Below are positions 1 to 12,000 of a stretch of 64,000 nucleotides of DNA, one piece after another. The translations under genes and the position numbers were made by a program. The DNA lies in assembly GCF_008831285.2 (NCBI RefSeq), contig NC_045148.1, forward strand, positions 12,258,183 through 12,322,182. Reading direction: 5' to 3'. Position 1 is the stretch's first letter. The number at the start of each line of letters is the position of its first letter. Source of the DNA: Nymphaea colorata (taxonomy: Eukaryota; Streptophyta; Magnoliopsida; Nymphaeales; Nymphaeaceae). Below the pieces are notes generated by a model, which did not search any database, was not told the DNA's origin, and saw only the letters and a program-made list of their open reading frames with translations.

Positions 1-2211
1 GTTGCATTCTCACGTACCTGCCTATTTTTGGGGTGATGCTATTCTTACTACATGCTATCTCATTAACAGATTACCCTCATCAGCCATCTAAGAACGTATC
101 CCCATTCAAATTTTATATCCAGATCGATCATTATTTCATATACCCCCCAAAGTATTTGGATGCACCTGCTTTGCACATATCCTAGGCCCAGACAAAAGCA
201 AACTTGCTGCCCAAGCCATCAAATGTGTATTTATTTTGCCAATCAGAAAGGATATAAGTGCTTTGATCCCCAAACCAAGAAAGAGATTATCAGTGCAGAT
301 GTTACATTCTTTGAGTATCGTCCTTATTTTTCCCCTTCGAGTCCGTCTACGTCTGAGATGCCTGTATCTGTTCCTCTTCCTATTCCACCCGTGTCACTTG
401 AGTCGATCCCTCCCTCTCCACCTATGTCACGTGAACGTTTCCATGATCCTCCCTTAGTTTACACTCGCCGTGTTGGTCTCTCTCCAAACCACCCACCAGA
501 GTCTTCTTAAGAAGTAAGTTCCACTGATAAGCCTAACTCAGGTATAAATGACGACTACTCCACAGATGATCTCCCTATTTCTATTCGCAAGGGCAAGCGA
601 CAGTGCATACTACATCCGATTTCTAATTCTATCTCTACTGACTATCTGAGTACAAGTTTGGTGCAGTTTGATCGAGCTATGTCTAGTCACGTCTTCTCAC
701 CATCAAGCCCTGTTAGATTCACGGTGGAGGGAAGCCATGCAAGAGGAAATGGATGCTCTTATCTCTCAGGAGACTTGGGATTTGGTGGATCCACCGATGC
801 ACTGTGATGTGGTTGGCTCCGAATGGGTGTTCACCATCAAGTATCATTCTGACGTCTCAGTTGAAAGGTTCAAAGCACGTCTTGTCGCTAAAAGATATAT
901 ACAAACTTATGGAGTTGACTTCTTTGAGACCTTTTGGCCAGTGGCTCGGTTGGGCACTATTCGACTGATTATATCTCTTGCTGTCCAGTGGGAGTGGCCT
1001 CTATTTCAGCTAGAAGTGAAGAATGCCTTTCTATATGGAGGTCTTTCTGAAACAGTTTATATGCAGCAACCACCGGGTTTTGAGCGACAGGGGGAGTGTG
1101 CTAAGGTATGCAAACCAAAGAAGGCCATTTATGGACTTAAACAGAGTCCCCGTGCATGGTTCCATAAGCTGACTGAGGTTTTATCTAAGTGTGGGTTTCG
1201 AAGATCTCAGCTTGATCACTCGTTGTTTATCAAGCGAGACACATATGCTATAGTGATATTGATTGTATATGTTGATGATATTGTTCTCACTGGGGATAGT
1301 AATCAAGAGATAGCTCAGACAAAGGAGTTTCTACAGAAACACTTTGTCACAAAAGACCTTGGACAACTCCGTTATTTTCTTGGTATTGAGGTGGCCCGTA
1401 GTAGTAAAGGAGTTGTAGTATCTCAAAGAAAATATGTGCTTGATCTTCTGCAGGAAACAGGTTTATTGGGGGCTAAACCTACCACACTACCCATGAATCC
1501 CCGCATTCATATACATCATGATGAATCAGAGCCTTTTGTCTCTAGATCTTACAGATCTCTTATAGGGAAACTGCTGTATTTGACCGTCACTCGCCCCGAC
1601 ATTAGCTTTGTTGTGAATAAGCTAAATCAATTCATGGAAAAACCTCGACAGGTTCATTGGGATGCTGCTCTAATGATTGTTAGATACTTGAAATCAGCCC
1701 CAGGAAAGGGGTTATGGTTTAAAAAGGGAGAAGGTGTTGACATCGAAGCGTATAGTGATGCTGATTATGTAGGATCTATCTGTCTACCATAGGTTTTTAT
1801 GTCTTTGAGGGAGACAATCTTATTTCTTGGAGGAGCAAGAAGCAGAATGTGGTGGCTCGATCTAGTGCTGAGTCGGAATATAGGGCTATGGCTCAAACTG
1901 CGGCTGAAATGTCATGGGTCAGATCAGTGCTTCTAGAGTTGGGTGTTTCAGTGAATCTCCCAATGAAAATGTATTGTGACAACAAGGCAGCGACCTATAT
2001 TGCAAACTATCCTGTCTTTCATGAGAAGACAAAACACATTGAAGTGGATTGTCATTATGTTCGGGACTTAGTTTAAGAAGGAAGTATTAACACTGTTCAT
2101 GTTTCCTCAGAAGTTCAGACAACTGATATCTTCACTAAGGCTCTTCCCATAGGTGATTTCCTGAGAGGATGTAACAAACTTAGCATGATTGACATATATG
2201 CTCTAGCTTGA
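1..2211 (+). pseudogene. copia pol relic (integrase end, RT, RNase H)
   Basis: The first bases read as the integrase C-terminal part (FWGDA..L...YLINRLPS, then KVFGC), with stops and indels. Residues CVYFANQKGYKCFDP at about 220-275 match the 'cvFvGYs..qKGYrCydP' segment of copia integrases. RT spans 668-1792 with [10 protein letters not shown]-like (RFKARLVAKR), QLEVKNAFL and the catalytic YVDD near 1270-1285. A small deletion or frameshift at about 1790 breaks the DADW region of RNase H, which resumes at 1849 (ARSSAESEYRAMA). A TAA at 2074-2076 interrupts the tail, which then ends at the TGA at 2209-2211. It cannot make a full polyprotein. Confidence 0.88.
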
Positions 2212-2218
2212 GGGGGAG

Positions 2219-2398
2219 TGTTAAAGAGGGTTTTTGCAATATTAAAAAGTTAAAGAGTAGGTCTTTAAATATTTTCTTATACTTGTTGAACTGTTTTTGT
2301 AATTTCTGTACCACCAGCCCTAATCTCTTTAACTTGAGATTAGGGTTACGTTAAGGAGTATTCTTTTGGGCTCTCTCTCTCTCATCGTGACAGTACTC
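2219..2398 (+). repeat. 3' LTR of the first copia element (right boundary tentative)
   Basis: It starts TGTTAAAG directly after the polypurine tract. The right end is placed at a CA dinucleotide at 2391-2398, because recognisable - strand copia coding sequence begins immediately after it. With no second LTR in the window the end is uncertain by a few bases. Confidence 0.55.
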
Positions 2399-2560
2399 AA
2401 GTGGGTCTTTGTTGGAATTGACTTATAACATGAACTGCATGAGTGATATCTGGTTTGGTTATAGAGAGATAAGAGAGAGCACCAACAATTTGTTGAAATG
2501 AAGGCTTTGGTGCCAAGTTTGAATATCACATTTCTTGATGGTATTGCATGAGTCTTGAAA
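2396..2560 (-). pseudogene. copia RT/RNase H fragment
   Basis: Read on the - strand, about 2505 down to 2400 gives FQQIVGALSYLSITKPDI and then HVISQFQQRPT. This is the familiar copia stretch between RT and RNase H (YrqivGaLqYLt.TRPDI.faV). The reading breaks at about 2396, where the + strand copia LTR ends, so this fragment was probably the target. Upstream (to the right) the similarity fades. Confidence 0.6.
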
Positions 2561-2832
2561 GGTTAAAAAATGAATGTAGTAGAGATCTTTTGTCCTAAAA
2601 TTTTCTCCAATCGTCTTCTTGGATAAATGATCCAGTATCAAACATTTATATTGTGGAAAACTATATCAAAACCAATGGCATCTGTTTGGGAAACGAACAC
2701 GTTTTTTTCACGTTTTTTATTTTCTGGCAGTTTTTTAAAAAAGACGCTTTTTGTTTCACATTTTATACTATTGACCTTGCTTTGGCGTATTATATGCGTT
2801 TTTTTCTAATACGATGCGTTTTCTGTGACAAT

Positions 2833-2847
2833 GATATATATGTATAT

Positions 2848-2883
<36 letters not shown>
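2833..2883. repeat. (TA)n microsatellite
   Basis: Alternating TA with one phase break. Further TA-rich sequence follows to about 2945. Confidence 0.9.
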
Positions 2884-3182
2884 AGACATATTATATTAGT
2901 TGACTAATATATGATATATATGTATATATTATATATACATACATTCTAACAATTGTATGCAGACCAGAATCCATACCCCTGCTCAACAGACATGGATGCT
3001 GAAATTGACATGATGTCTTTGAAGTGAGATACAAAAAAGGGTCATAGAATATGCAGCAGATGGATTTTCAAAACAATTTGAAACAGAAATATAGCAAGGT
3101 GTCACCCCTTCCCAGCTGTGACTATGACCCGATTGATTGCAAACTTATGGGGTTGGTTGAATGCAGCATATTAGATGGCAAG
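2884..3182. other. non-coding, nothing recognised
   Basis: No open frame, repeat partner or RNA structure was recognised between the TA tract and the hAT-type terminus at 3183. Confidence 0.5.
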
Positions 3183-3243
3183 CTATGTCACATGTGTACG
3201 GGTGTGGGTTTGGGTACGAGTGTGGGCTAAATTCAAAATTACA

Positions 3244-3244
<1 letters not shown>
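3183..3244. mobile_element. single hAT-type terminus of the CTATGTCACATGGGT family
   Basis: The sequence starts CTATGTCACATGTGTACGGG and runs into G/T-rich 'gggtgtgggtttgggtac' repeats, matching the ends of the elements at 52099 and 61453. The bases before it (atggcaag) would be one half of an 8-bp target duplication. No matching right end was found nearby. It lies in the right orientation and place to be the 3' terminus of the decayed hAT gene that starts at 3745. Confidence 0.45.

Positions 3245-3286
<42 letters not shown>
3245..3286. repeat. (TA)n microsatellite
   Basis: About 21 uninterrupted TA units. Confidence 0.95.
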
Positions 3287-3290
<4 letters not shown>

Positions 3291-3744
3291 CAAAAAAAAA
3301 AGCGAATGCCTTGCCATTTGCAGAGGGAGGGGATGTCGCCTCCCTCTCGTCTGTGCCGACGACACCTCACCGGTCGTTGCCCCCCGATGGGTCACTCACC
3401 ATACAATCATGATTCAACAATTCAAGTTAAGTTTGATCTCATCGAAATTGGTTACATTGATCTTAAATTTAACAAAATAAATGAATACAAAGTTCTCTTT
3501 CATAATTAAGTTTCCAACGACTGTTTTGTCATTGATCTGGTTCACCAATATCATCCAAATGGGAAGGAATCCGGCTCCACAAAGTCCATATTGGAAGTAT
3601 TCAAATCATGTTTTTCATCAATGCTAGGCTCCTTCAGATTTACATCCCAGTACTTAGATGTTTCAGAACTGCAATGCTATATAACTTAACTTAATATTTA
3701 ATGAGAAAAAAAGTAAACAAGAAATCAATTATTGAAATCAAAGA

Positions 3745-4206
3745 TTAAAATAAAAAGATACCTGTAATCGTTACAATTTTGACATAGCAACTGTAGGCTG
3801 GAGTAAACGTAAATGAGATCCTCTGCTCTCTTGGTAGTGAGTTTGTTCTCTTGATATTATGAATTTGAGCATATGTGCTCCAGTTTCTTTCACAACGTGA
3901 TGATGTGGCAGGTTGACACAATGATTTCAATGCAAGATGTTGGAGATTTGGTGTCTCTGAAGTGTCTGAACCATAAGTTGCCCACCAGTTTAGAGGATTT
4001 TCATCCCTTCGTGCCATAAGAGCTATTAGTGAATCCAAGTTCCTATTTGGAAACTTACAAACTCACTATTTACTATCTTCAATGTATGATGACCATTATA
4101 AAGTCTTTCCAAGCATAGCGACCTATGCTTTGATATTTCTGGATCTCGATGAGGAGGGACACGACCAACACCTCCTTTCGGCTACTTTTGTGAGTAATAC
4201 TTAGCT
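3745..4206 (-). pseudogene. hAT transposase relic, C-terminal dimerisation domain
   Basis: The - strand frame from 4038 to 3745 contains NPLNWWATYG, LQHLALKSLCQPATSSRCERNW and IHNIKRTNSL. This is the hAT C-terminal dimerisation region, including the SxxCERNWS segment that carries the third acidic catalytic residue. More degraded hAT sequence continues to 4206, where the TSD of a solo LTR begins. The N-terminal part of the same gene resumes at 7184, so one hAT gene was split by that insertion. Frame breaks make it non-functional. Confidence 0.85.
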
Positions 4207-4211
4207 AGTGT
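4207..4211. repeat. target-site duplication AGTGT (left)
   Basis: AGTGT immediately precedes TGTCAC and is repeated at 7179-7183. Confidence 0.85.
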
Positions 4212-7178
4212 TGTCACACCCCGACCTTTTAACACTCAAACATTATTTTTTTTTTTTTCTAAACATAAAGCAACGAGGTGTGACTACACAACGATTCAAA
4301 AAGACGATGAGCCAAGCAATTCAAAACAATGGGGCAAACTTTCATTTATATAATCATTTCAATTCATACAAAATCATATCTATGTATGACAAAAATGCCC
4401 CAAACTATATAATTGATGCCTAACAAAAGCAAGACATCAATAAAACCAAAATAAGACACGCCGGCACTACAAAAGACACATCCCAAAACCTCCCCAGTAG
4501 GACGTGAGTGAAGCCATCTGCTCAACCTGCTACCCTGGGTCCGCCAAAACCTGAAAAAGGAAACCACTGAAGGCTTAGCCTTCACAGTATGTCAACAAGC
4601 CAGGAAAATACCAAACCCTCTTAGATAGGGCTCAAAACAAAAAACAATTATCAAAATCATTCATCATCATATCGTGTCAGAGCACGACACGTACAAGCCA
4701 CTCAATGGCCACAATACACAATTCAATCACATGCTTTCATATCCATCACATGCACATCAGTCACATATACAATCATCTACATTACATTTTCATTAACATT
4801 AGTGAATTAACAGTTCCTGTGGGTGCAACACAAGCACGTGCACACTAGGGGCGGCCTACAGCCGAGAGACAACCCCCGTGGTGGCCCATAACAGTATGGA
4901 TCCATTTCATCCACTGCAGCAGTAGAGCACTCATCCATGGATGTGTGAAGTTCAAGGAGAGATACTCAGCCTTCCCTAGGACACCCAGGTTGGGAAGGCG
5001 GGAGCCCACGCTCCAAGCACAACACACAACAGTACCCTGGGGCCTTGCACCGCCTGCGCTTCGAACAGGCGAGACAAGTGGCAAACAAGGGGGACGTCTC
5101 CTAAACACATAGCCACATCCCACTGACCTTTTATCTCTTAGTTAGTCATTCTTATCATTATAGTTACACATTCACAAGATGACTGGCTAGCACATGAGGT
5201 TAGTACACTTCACGAGTGCACCCACACCTCCGATTACCTTCACATGAGGTCTATACATACAGTAACAATCATTGCTAGCCGTCATACCATACGGGTACAA
5301 CTACCCTCCAAATCATCCATTTGCATCATTGCCCATGACAATGGATATGCAACAACATACACATTCATAACAATCATCTCATCAATCACATCTTTTGAAA
5401 AACTTAGCCAAACCACAGAGAGTAGTCTCGATCTGCGGTTGGCTCGTAGCTGTCCTATGCAGTTATCATTCTATGATGCTTTCTAATGCACAATTGGGGT
5501 CGAGGAGACACTCGATTCGATACCCCGCCTCATCTGTCCTAAACAGTTATCAATTCTAGCATGCACATGCAAATGCGTAACCTTTTCAAAACAAACGACT
5601 AATAGTTTTTCTAAACCATTCATATCATATAAGCAACATACGTATACTCATTCATAAGGAAATCAATCAATTAACATCACAATCCTAGGATCCCCTGATC
5701 CTAGGAACACACAATCACACATTGGCCTCAGGCAGGGATTTGCCTGGAATGCCGCCATACCTGTGGCGCGCTCACCAAATTCTTCAAAACTCCTCGGGCT
5801 TCGAACTCAAGGTCGACGGGACGTGCCCGGAGCACCTGCAGACATAAACAAAAGGTAAGACTCCTACTAGATACCTAAACAATTCAAACAAATACCAAAC
5901 AAAATCCTTGAGGCACGTGTCATCGCCTCAAGAGAGTGTCGACAGGTAGTGTCGACCTACACGCCCTCTAATAGGCCACTACGCAACTTCTTGCCGTTTC
6001 CACCCAACGTCAAAACCCCAATGCTTCGATCAATCCATCCTTAACGCATTTCTCATAAACTTTTCGTTAGTTGAGGCGTCTTCCCAACATGCGCACCCTT
6101 TTCCTACTACACATACCACCCACGACATCAAGGGTGCTCCAAGCATTCCCCAAAGGCGGTCCTACGCTTCTCCACAACGTCTCTAACTCTACCATGCTTC
6201 CCTATAGCATCGAAAAGAAAACAACCTATCATGCATAAAAGATCATAATAAACACGAATCATCTCTTCTCTCCCATCATCCTACACTTTTCCCAAAAAGC
6301 AAGGTCGCTTGCATGCGTCCCTAACTATCAATTCTACCTTCTAGCATGCTCAAACAATAATTATACGCGTTCCAAAGAAAAATATATCATAAAATATGTT
6401 CAATTTCGCCTTGCTCACCCCAATTTGAAGGTCTAAACTGCTGTAATCCTCCCGGCAGCCACCTCACGAGTCCAAGTGGTCCCCAAACGGCTAAAATCCT
6501 CCAATGCCGCCACCACCAAGGCCTTCTCTAATCGCTGTTACGAGGGGGAGGACAAATCCCCAAGCTGAAATCGGATCAAACAGTGATAGAATAGTGAAAA
6601 TCAGTGAGAGAGAGTGCTCGATTGGAGAAAATAGAAAAACAAGCAGAAAATGGGGAGAGAGCGTGAAGCGTGGACAGAGAGGGAGGTCGAGTAGAGGGAG
6701 AGAGAGAGAAAAACAGAGGGGGACTGATAGGGGAGAGGGTTCGGTCAAAGGGGAAAAAGGCCAGCAGTGAGGTGAGCGTGAATGAGAAAGGGGAAGGAGA
6801 CGAGAGAAAGAGTGAGCGTGGGCAGAGAGAGATGCGAGAGAGAGCAGACGAAAGGGGAAAAAGAGGAAACGGGAAAGGCAGCAGAAATAACGAGAGAGGG
6901 AGAAGATAGGGCAGCAGAGGAGAGCTTACCCACGCTGCCGCCGTCGCCACCTCCGCTGCTGCCGTCGCCACCTCCGCCGCTGCCGATCCAGCCACCGCCT
7001 GCACCACCTCCGTCTTCTTCTTCTCTGCACTGGCCGTGAGTACCCAGGAGATAGACGAGAGAAAAGAGGGAAAGGCGAGGGAGAAGAGCCCTCGCGTCGG
7101 GCTCTTTCATGCCAAGGGTTCGGGTCCGGGTCTGGGTTCCGATCCGACCCGACCTGTCCAAAAACAGTGAGCGTTACA
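4212..7178 (+). mobile_element. large solo LTR (2,967 bp) with 5-bp target duplication
   Basis: The block begins TGTCACACCCCGACC and ends GAGCGTTACA, giving TG...CA termini with TGT/ACA inverted ends. It is flanked on both sides by AGTGT (4207-4211 and 7179-7183), a perfect 5-bp target duplication. It holds no gag or pol coding sequence, and the flanking hAT transposase reads on either side of it. This is the structure left when two LTRs of a retrotransposon recombine. The interior has GA-rich (6600-6900) and CCG/CCT-rich (6925-7020) stretches that produce long overlapping spurious frames. Its 5' 1.6 kb is repeated at 39106-40806. The length suggests a Ty3/gypsy-type LTR; this is inferred. 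Confidence 0.85.
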
Positions 7179-7183
7179 AGTGT
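7179..7183. repeat. target-site duplication AGTGT (right)
   Basis: AGTGT immediately follows GTTACA, identical to 4207-4211. Confidence 0.85.
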
Positions 7184-8610
7184 GCCATGCCTTGCAGAGG
7201 AGTATTGCTTTCTTTTTACAAGAACCTCATGCACATGATTAAAGAAATCTGAGTCATCAAGAGCTATATCGTTTTTCTCATGTTTATATATTATAAATTT
7301 TTTCAATCATGATAACCCACATTTTATCAACTTTATGCAGCATGGGACCATCTTTATCAAGCTCTCTTACCATCTCTCATATAGGCTTGTATATTGAAGG
7401 AAACATGTGACTTTGTCCCACCATTTATCATCGAAACTGCACTTTTTAACTGCCTGAACCTTTTCGTCATCATCACTATGATAAAATTCTTAATCATTGT
7501 CAGTTGCCATCAACATCATTGCACTATTAACTTGCTTAAATTTTTTGAACATTACAATGGGGGAAGCAAAACGTGTTTCAGCAACCTTTAACAACTTCAA
7601 GTCATAATGTTTATTGCATATGGAGAGAGCATGGTGATGATTTACAACAAAATTTCTGATATTTTTAACGTCATGCTCAAGTTTTTCTATCCATGAACAT
7701 AGACTATATGCTTTTGAGTCGTCTTTTGAGGGGTTGTAGACACTCTTCAGTGCAAGAGTTAAGCTATGTGCTACACAAGGCGTCTAGAAATTATGACTAT
7801 ATTTAGGGTCACTTGATAAATTCATACCCGCACGACTACAAACTGACATTATCGGTAATAATCTGCACTACATTTTCTTTGCCAACTTCTTTGATCACTT
7901 CTAGTAACAACTGTTTTCAAGTATTTTGTATCTTTATACTCCTTAGATGCATCAACACACTTTAGAAAAATTGGACAAACAATTAAGTGAATATGCTATA
8001 AAATTTATTAATGGTCGCCGTTGTATATCTGTCCACCCATCAGAAACAATAGATACTTCGTGTTCATTCCATTCCAATTTTTTCTTTTTTAATAAGTTTT
8101 CAAATAATTGCTCTCATCTACTAGAAGTAGTGTTCTCAATTCTCTGAGCTTGGAGGCACATAACCAACTAGATTGCAGTTAGTCAACGATGTAAATGGAA
8201 GTGAACTTGCGTAAAAAAATCTAGCTATTCTTTTATCCATTTCTGCTCTACTCATATTTCTGAATGATCCTTCTATTGTTTTATTAGTTTTTAAACCCTT
8301 TTTTTCTTTTCTTCCACATATCATCACTTTGTCCAACAGTCACAAACAGAATGTTCACTTGGTTTTACCTAAATTTTTTTCACTTCATCTGCCTCTTGTT
8401 TTTTTTTTTTTTTCCAATTCTCTCAATGTGTCTTTGCCTAGCTGTTGGCATGCTCTGACTCCTTGCTCACAGATGTGTAATAATAAAGGTGCTTTAACAT
8501 GTGTAGATGAACCCGTGATCGTCCACGATAAAAATTACATTTGTATGTTGCCTCCACCACCAGGAGCTTTTTCCTCTTTTGATATATGTCTCTAAAGTGG
8601 TTGAGATTGA
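7184..8610 (-). pseudogene. hAT transposase relic, BED finger to DUF659 and central region
   Basis: Read on the - strand from 8600 downward and across several frame breaks, it shows a degraded BED end (HICEQGVRACQQLGKDTLRE near 8470), IEGSFRNMSRAEMDKRIARF with LPFTSL and VGYVPPSSENLR (8290-8150), a VSDGWTDIQRRPLINFIA-like stretch (about 8070-8000), QIITDN (about 7860), TPCVAHSLTLALK (about 7780) and NIRNFVVNHHHALS (about 7660). It ends near 7190 with DSDFFNHVHEVLVKRKQYSS. The order BED, DUF659, RNase H-like fold is that of plant hAT transposases. Multiple stops and indels show long decay. The C-terminus continues at 4206-3745 beyond the solo LTR. Confidence 0.82.
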
Positions 8611-8615
8611 CTACA

Positions 8616-8825
8616 CTATGTCACATAGGTACGGGTACAGGTACCGGTGTAGGTACGGCCGTACGGGTACAGACCACTTTCAAAAAATTTGGGTGTAAAA
8701 AATTTGGGTGTAGGGGTACGGGCGTACACACACGTGCACATATATCAAAAAATTTACAAACAGAATAACATATTCACACACATACGTATATATCAAAAAA
8801 TTACAACAGAATAACATATTCACAC
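8616..8825. mobile_element. partial element of the CTATGTCACATGGGT family
   Basis: It starts near 8616 with CTATGTCACATAGGTACGGG, followed by repeated gtacgggtac motifs, and is cut at 8826 by the LTR of copia copy A. No right terminus is visible. It contains a near-duplicate of about 45 bp (around 8740-8780 and 8784-8825, both with aacagaataacatattcacac). Confidence 0.45.
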
Positions 8826-9061
8826 TGTAGAAACACGAAATATAGAAAAAAGGAATACGATGAACACGATGTAACATGGAAAAACCCTCAACAAGAGGAA
8901 AAAAAACCATAGATGAGGAGGAACTGGTGCCCACTAGCAGCCAGACTCTCTCTCTCTTAAGATTTCATTAACTATTCAAGATTAGGGTTACAATCCTTAA
9001 GTAAGGCCCAACAAGGGCTACACGATAGATCGGGTATGGATCCAGACCCGGTCCCGAGACC
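8826..9061 (-). repeat. 3' LTR of copia copy A
   Basis: On the + strand it starts TGTAGAAACACGA like both LTRs of copy B and matches them to about 9060. The last 20 or so bases (the TTCAACA end in + orientation) are missing, so the LTR runs straight into the purine-rich tract (ctcaagttgggc on the + strand). Confidence 0.85.
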
Positions 9062-12000
9062 CCCCCCTCAAGTTGGGCATACATATCAAACATGCCCAAC
9101 TTGGATACATTTCTCTCGAACGAAGTTGAAAATAGAGCTTTCGTTAAAACATCAACAGTTTGGTCTTCAGACTTCATGTAAGGTAACACTAACTCTCTAG
9201 CATCAATCCTTTCACGAATGAAGTGACGATCAATCTCAACATGCTTTGTTCTGTCGTGTAGAACAGGGTTGTTGGCTAAGTTGATCGCAGACTTGTTGTC
9301 ACAGTACATCTTCATAGGTCTTTCAATCTCTATCCCGATATCAGTCAGCAATATTTTCAGCCATAGTAGCTCTGACACTCCCATAGCAATAGCTCTATAC
9401 TTTGCCTCAGCACTAGATCGAGAACACACATCCTGTCTCTTGCTCCTCCAGACAACAAGATTTCCTCCCAAGTAGACACAATACCCTGTGGTAAACCGTC
9501 TAGTATCAGCACAAACTGCCCAGTCTGCATCAGAATACCCCTTGATCTTTACAGTCTCTTGTTTCACATACAAGAGTCGATTGCTAGGATTTCTCTTCAA
9601 ATAGCACAATATTCTGTCCACAGCCTTCAGGTGTGCATCAGTAGGTGCATGCATGAATTGACTCAGTACATTCAAAAGTGATATCTGGTCTCGTAAGGGT
9701 AAGATAAATCAACTTTCCAACCAGACGTTGATATCTTCCCTTAGCTTCACAGAGCAGCTCTCCATCTCTAAGACTTAACTTGTGTCCAGTATCAAGTGGG
9801 GTAGAAGCGGGTCTACACCCCAGTTTACCAGTCTCCTCCAACAGATCTAATGTGTATTTCTTTTGGTTTAGCACAAGGCCAATACTAGATCTAGCAATCT
9901 CAATACCAAGAAAATACCTCAGTTTGCCAAGATCCTTGAGATCAAATTCAGCAGCCAGTAACATTTTTAACTTGATGATCTCCTCCTCATCATCTCTTGT
10001 GACAATCATATCATCCACATAGACAAGTAAAAGAGTGAACCTGATCTCTTTTTTCTTCACAAATAGAGTGTGGTCTCCATTCCCTTGATTGTACCCATGA
10101 TGTTGCATCACTCGACTGAGTCGTTCAAACCATGCTCTGGGCGACTGCTTGAGGCCAGATAAAGCCTTTTTCAGCTTACAACATTTCTCTGGTTCTTCAT
10201 ATCCTGGGGGCATACGCATATACACTTCTTCTTCGAGATCACCATTGAGGAAGACATTCTTAACATCGAGTTGGTACATGCTCCACTCCTTCATCACAGC
10301 TGGGGACATAACAACTCTTACTGTCTTCATTTTCGCAACTGGAGCAAAAGTCTGTAAATAATCAATCCCATATTTTTGACTAAACCCCTTGGCCACAAGA
10401 CGAGCTTTGTATCTTTCAACACTTCCATCTGGTTTATACTTAATGGTATACACCCACTTCGATCCAACCAAGTGAGCCGCCTCAGGAATCTTCACAGCTT
10501 CCCATGTCATGTTTCTTCTCAAGGCTTCCATTTCTTCTTTCATAGCATCAGCGTACTTGGGATCACTTTGAGCTTCAGCAACAGTCCTGGGAATCACAGC
10601 CAAAGAAAGAGAAGATACAAAACACTTGTAATCCTTGCTAAGTCTAGAATAAGATACAAAATTACCAATCGGGTGTTGAGTACATGACCTGACACCCTTT
10701 CTCAAGGCAATGGGAAGATCTTCATTTTCTTTTTCAACCTCATCTTGAGTCTTCAAGGTAGGACTTGGTTCATCCAGGAAGGAACGGCATTGGGATTGGA
10801 GGTAGATCCCGCACCACAAGTCACCTCCTCTGTCCGAGCACCTCGTCTAAAATAGACCTGTCCAAACAAACGATGAGCTTCCTTCTCAGTTCCGATGTTA
10901 CACCCTTCCTCCTTCTCAGGCAGATCAACAGTTGTGAGAGGTTCTTCTTTCTTGTAATCCAAAAAATCTGTAAATTGAATCTCCTGACTCTGAGAATACT
11001 CTTCCCTAACCACATACTTTGATACCATCCAGGGAAGGAATGGCATTGGGATTGGAGGTAGATCTCGCACCACAAGTCACCTCCTCTGTCCGAGCACCTC
11101 GTCTAGAGTAGACCTGTCCAAACAAACGATGACCTTCCTTCTCAGTTCTGGTGTCACACCCTTCCTCCTTCTTAGGCACATCAACAGTTGTGAGAGGTTA
11201 TTGTTTCTTGTAATCCAAAAAATCTATAAATTGAATCTCCTGACTCAGAATACTCTTCCGTAACCACAGACTTCTCCCCCTGAAGAGGATTCTCACCGAA
11301 GTAAGAGGCATGTTCCAAGAAGGAAACATCCCGTGTAACATAAACTCGACCAGTGGTGGGATCAAAACATCTGTATCCTTTCTGAGTAGGGGAATACCCA
11401 ACAAACACACATTTGATAGACTGGGTATCAAGTTTCTTAACATTGGGACTGTGATTATGAATAAAACACACAACCAAAAACACGAGGAGGTAGAAGAAAC
11501 GGTTGACGACTTCCAGGCAGTAACGAATGGGGAGTCCGACCATTCAGCACACGACTGGGCATGCGGTTGATGAGATACGTACTAGTAAGAACTGCGTCAC
11601 CCCAATAGTGCTGGGGAAGATTCCTCTGAAACAAAAGGGCTCTGGTGACATTAAGGAGCTGGCGATTCTTCTTCTCAGCCACCCCGTTTTGTGGGGGAGT
11701 ATAACTACAGGATGTCTCATGCACAATCCCCCTTTTTCGAAGGAAATCCTCAACCGACTGACACATATACTCACGGGCATTATTTGATCGGAAGGTTTTA
11801 ACGGTTCCACCATATTGAGTTTGCACAAGTAGAATGAAGGTCTCTATGATGTGAGGTACCTCACTGCGATCTTTTAACAAGTACACAAAGGTGGTCCGAG
11901 AGAAGTCATCAATAAAAGTTATACAATATTGAAAACCTTGACGGGTGTGAATTCCCAAAGGCCCCTACACATCCGAGTGAACCAAGGAAAAAGCTTCATT

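Larger units (their letters stand above)
1..2398 (+). mobile_element. Ty1/copia retrotransposon, 3' part (continues left of window)
   Basis: Only the 3' part of a copia element lies in the window: the end of the integrase, reverse transcriptase, RNase H, a polypurine tract (agcttgagggggag, about 2205-2218) and a candidate 3' LTR starting TGTTAAAG at 2219. The coding part is broken. The element appears to have inserted into a - strand copia RNase H fragment that resumes at about 2396. The left end and 5' LTR lie outside the window, so the target duplication cannot be tested. Confidence 0.85.

Noticed and set aside
6490-7306. Several long overlapping open frames on both strands
   Set aside because: They arise from GA-rich and CCG/CCT-rich low-complexity sequence inside the solo LTR. 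No domain, no splice logic, and frames on both strands overlap.
3183-8700. The termini at 3183 and 8616 as the two ends of one element
   Set aside because: Both point the same way, whereas ends of one hAT element must be inverted.
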